Assembly (NCBI GenBank): GCA_030642525.1
Contig: DAOWNO010000104.1
Span: 1 to 7,129, forward strand
Source of the DNA: Candidatus Aegiribacteria sp.
GTDB lineage: Bacteria; Fermentibacterota; Fermentibacteria; Fermentibacterales; JCC-6
Length of the DNA stretch: 7,129 nucleotides
Reading direction: 5' to 3'
In this document: in pieces, positions 6,440 through 7,129 of the stretch
Position numbering within the stretch: the first letter of the stretch is position 1
Layout: every line of letters starts with the position of its first letter
Program-made: the position numbers and the translations under genes
The notes under the pieces: generated by a model
Told to the model about the DNA's origin: nothing
What the model saw: only the letters and a program-made list of their open reading frames with translations
The model's database searches: none

Positions 6440-7129
6440 TCCTGGCTGCCCTCCATGACTGATATCTCTCCAGCGAATACTGTACTCCGACCATCGCAAG
6501 AATGGCCATGGGATAATCAATCGCGACCCGGTGAGGAGTCCCTGAGGCGGTCAGCAGATGCATCAGAGCATACCCGGCCACTCCTGTAGCAATGTAGAAT
6601 CCACCCGTGCCTTTGCTGATACAGCATCTGACAGCTCCACCCCAGAGGAAGAACAGTATCCAGAAAAAGGACAAAAGCCCTGCCAGTGTATATAGAACAG
6701 AGAAGGAATTCAAGGGGAAAGGCTTGAAAAACTCAATGAATCGCATGGAAATCAATCTAGCTGTCAATGCAGGGTTCCGAAGCATGAAAGTTGTATTCCT
6801 TTCGAACAGAATTCTGTCTCTTTCCCATTCGGATTCGTCTCTGAATTCCGGAAATTCCGCAAGCTCAGGCGAATTCAGATTATTAATGTATTCTCTTCGG
6901 ATACCTCCATAGAGCAGTTTAGCTCCTTTAACCTCATTTACAAAATGTTCCGAAAATATTCTTCCATTGTATTCCCACAGGTTCACTCCGCCCTGTGCGG
7001 GCATAATCCGGAAAGAACCGCAAATCGCCCTGTTCCTCAGTCCCCATGGAAGCATAAGTAACATGAAAACCGCGAGAACAACCATGCCATACGAAAAACC
7101 CCTTATGGAAAAGACTTTAGCATTGAATA
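6432..7129 (-). CDS. Polytopic membrane glycosyltransferase, GT39/ArnT/PMT-like (5' end outside window)
   Basis: The frame is open to the right edge, so only the last 231 residues are seen. They fit the C-terminal part of lipid-linked-donor glycosyltransferases (ArnT and protein-mannosyltransferase relatives), which move a sugar from a polyprenyl-phosphate donor on the periplasmic side. Visible: a membrane helix (about 11-27) ending in PWGLRNR (27-33), then GSFRIMPAQGGVNLWEYN (37-54), the typical luminal segment in these families, a charged soluble stretch (about 60-105), and two or three further hydrophobic segments (about 139-166, 174-193, 200-215). PHRVAIDYPMAIL (198-210) matches the conserved proline/arginine stretch before the last helix. 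The catalytic acidic residue lies in the missing N-terminal part, so activity cannot be judged. The in-frame ATG at 7085 is internal: coding continues upstream of it in frame and the helix would be cut. First visible gene of the operon; its stop lies inside the next gene. Confidence 0.8.
   Translation of the reverse strand, partial: FNAKVFSIRGFSYGMVVLAVFMLLMLPWGLRNRAICGSFRIMPAQGGVNLWEYNGRIFSEHFVNEVKGAKLLYGGIRREYINNLNSPELAEFPEFRDESEWERDRILFERNTTFMLRNPALTARLISMRFIEFFKPFPLNSFSVLYTLAGLLSFFWILFFLWGGAVRCCISKGTGGFYIATGVAGYALMHLLTASGTPHRVAIDYPMAILAMVGVQYSLERYQSWRAARNA

Noticed and set aside
1..7129. CRISPR array, insertion sequence, tRNA or terminator hairpins
   Set aside because: I saw no regularly spaced repeats, transposase motifs, tRNA-like cloverleaf or hairpin followed by a T-run; nearly every base is accounted for by the seven coding frames.

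Overview
The window is one continuous minus-strand coding unit: seven genes read right to left (from about 7129 down to 1), all in the same direction, with neighbouring reading frames overlapping by 1 to 20 bases and essentially no intergenic DNA. No RNA gene, mobile element, CRISPR array or convincing promoter or terminator is visible. Both end genes are cut by the window edges. The content is a surface-glycan (O-antigen, capsule or exopolysaccharide type) assembly locus. Predicted outer-membrane-style proteins and a heptosyltransferase-family enzyme point to a diderm, Gram-negative-type bacterium. Base composition looks intermediate, and Arg AGA/AGG and Gly GGA codons are common. I cannot name the taxon; an uncultured lineage outside the well-studied Proteobacteria is a guess.

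In transcription order: (1) 6432 to the right edge, the C-terminal part of a polytopic GT39/ArnT-like membrane glycosyltransferase; (2) 5411-6439, a GT9 (ADP-heptose:LPS heptosyltransferase-like) enzyme; (3) 3979-5430, a cobalamin-binding-type radical SAM protein; (4) 2996-3982, a GT2 glycosyltransferase with C-terminal membrane helices; (5) 1608-2999, a polyprenyl-phosphate sugar-1-phosphate transferase (WbaP/WcaJ-like), which starts glycan assembly on the lipid carrier; (6) 838-1611, a secreted, probably beta-barrel protein; (7) left edge to 838, a second secreted protein of unknown family.

Working model (inference): gene 5 loads the first sugar phosphate onto undecaprenyl phosphate, genes 2 and 4 extend the glycan on the cytoplasmic face, gene 1 adds a sugar from a lipid-linked donor on the far side of the membrane, and the radical SAM protein carries out an unassigned modification of a lipid, sugar or other precursor. 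The two exported proteins at the end of the operon may act at the outer membrane, but their link to the glycan rests only on co-transcription.

The most notable anomaly is gene 6. Its frame is open from the end of gene 5 and begins with an apparent signal sequence just after a strong purine-rich ribosome-binding site, yet it has no ATG, GTG or TTG codon for the first 110 codons. It probably uses a non-standard start (CTG at 1611 or ATT at 1608), and an automatic gene caller would probably truncate it to 1281.
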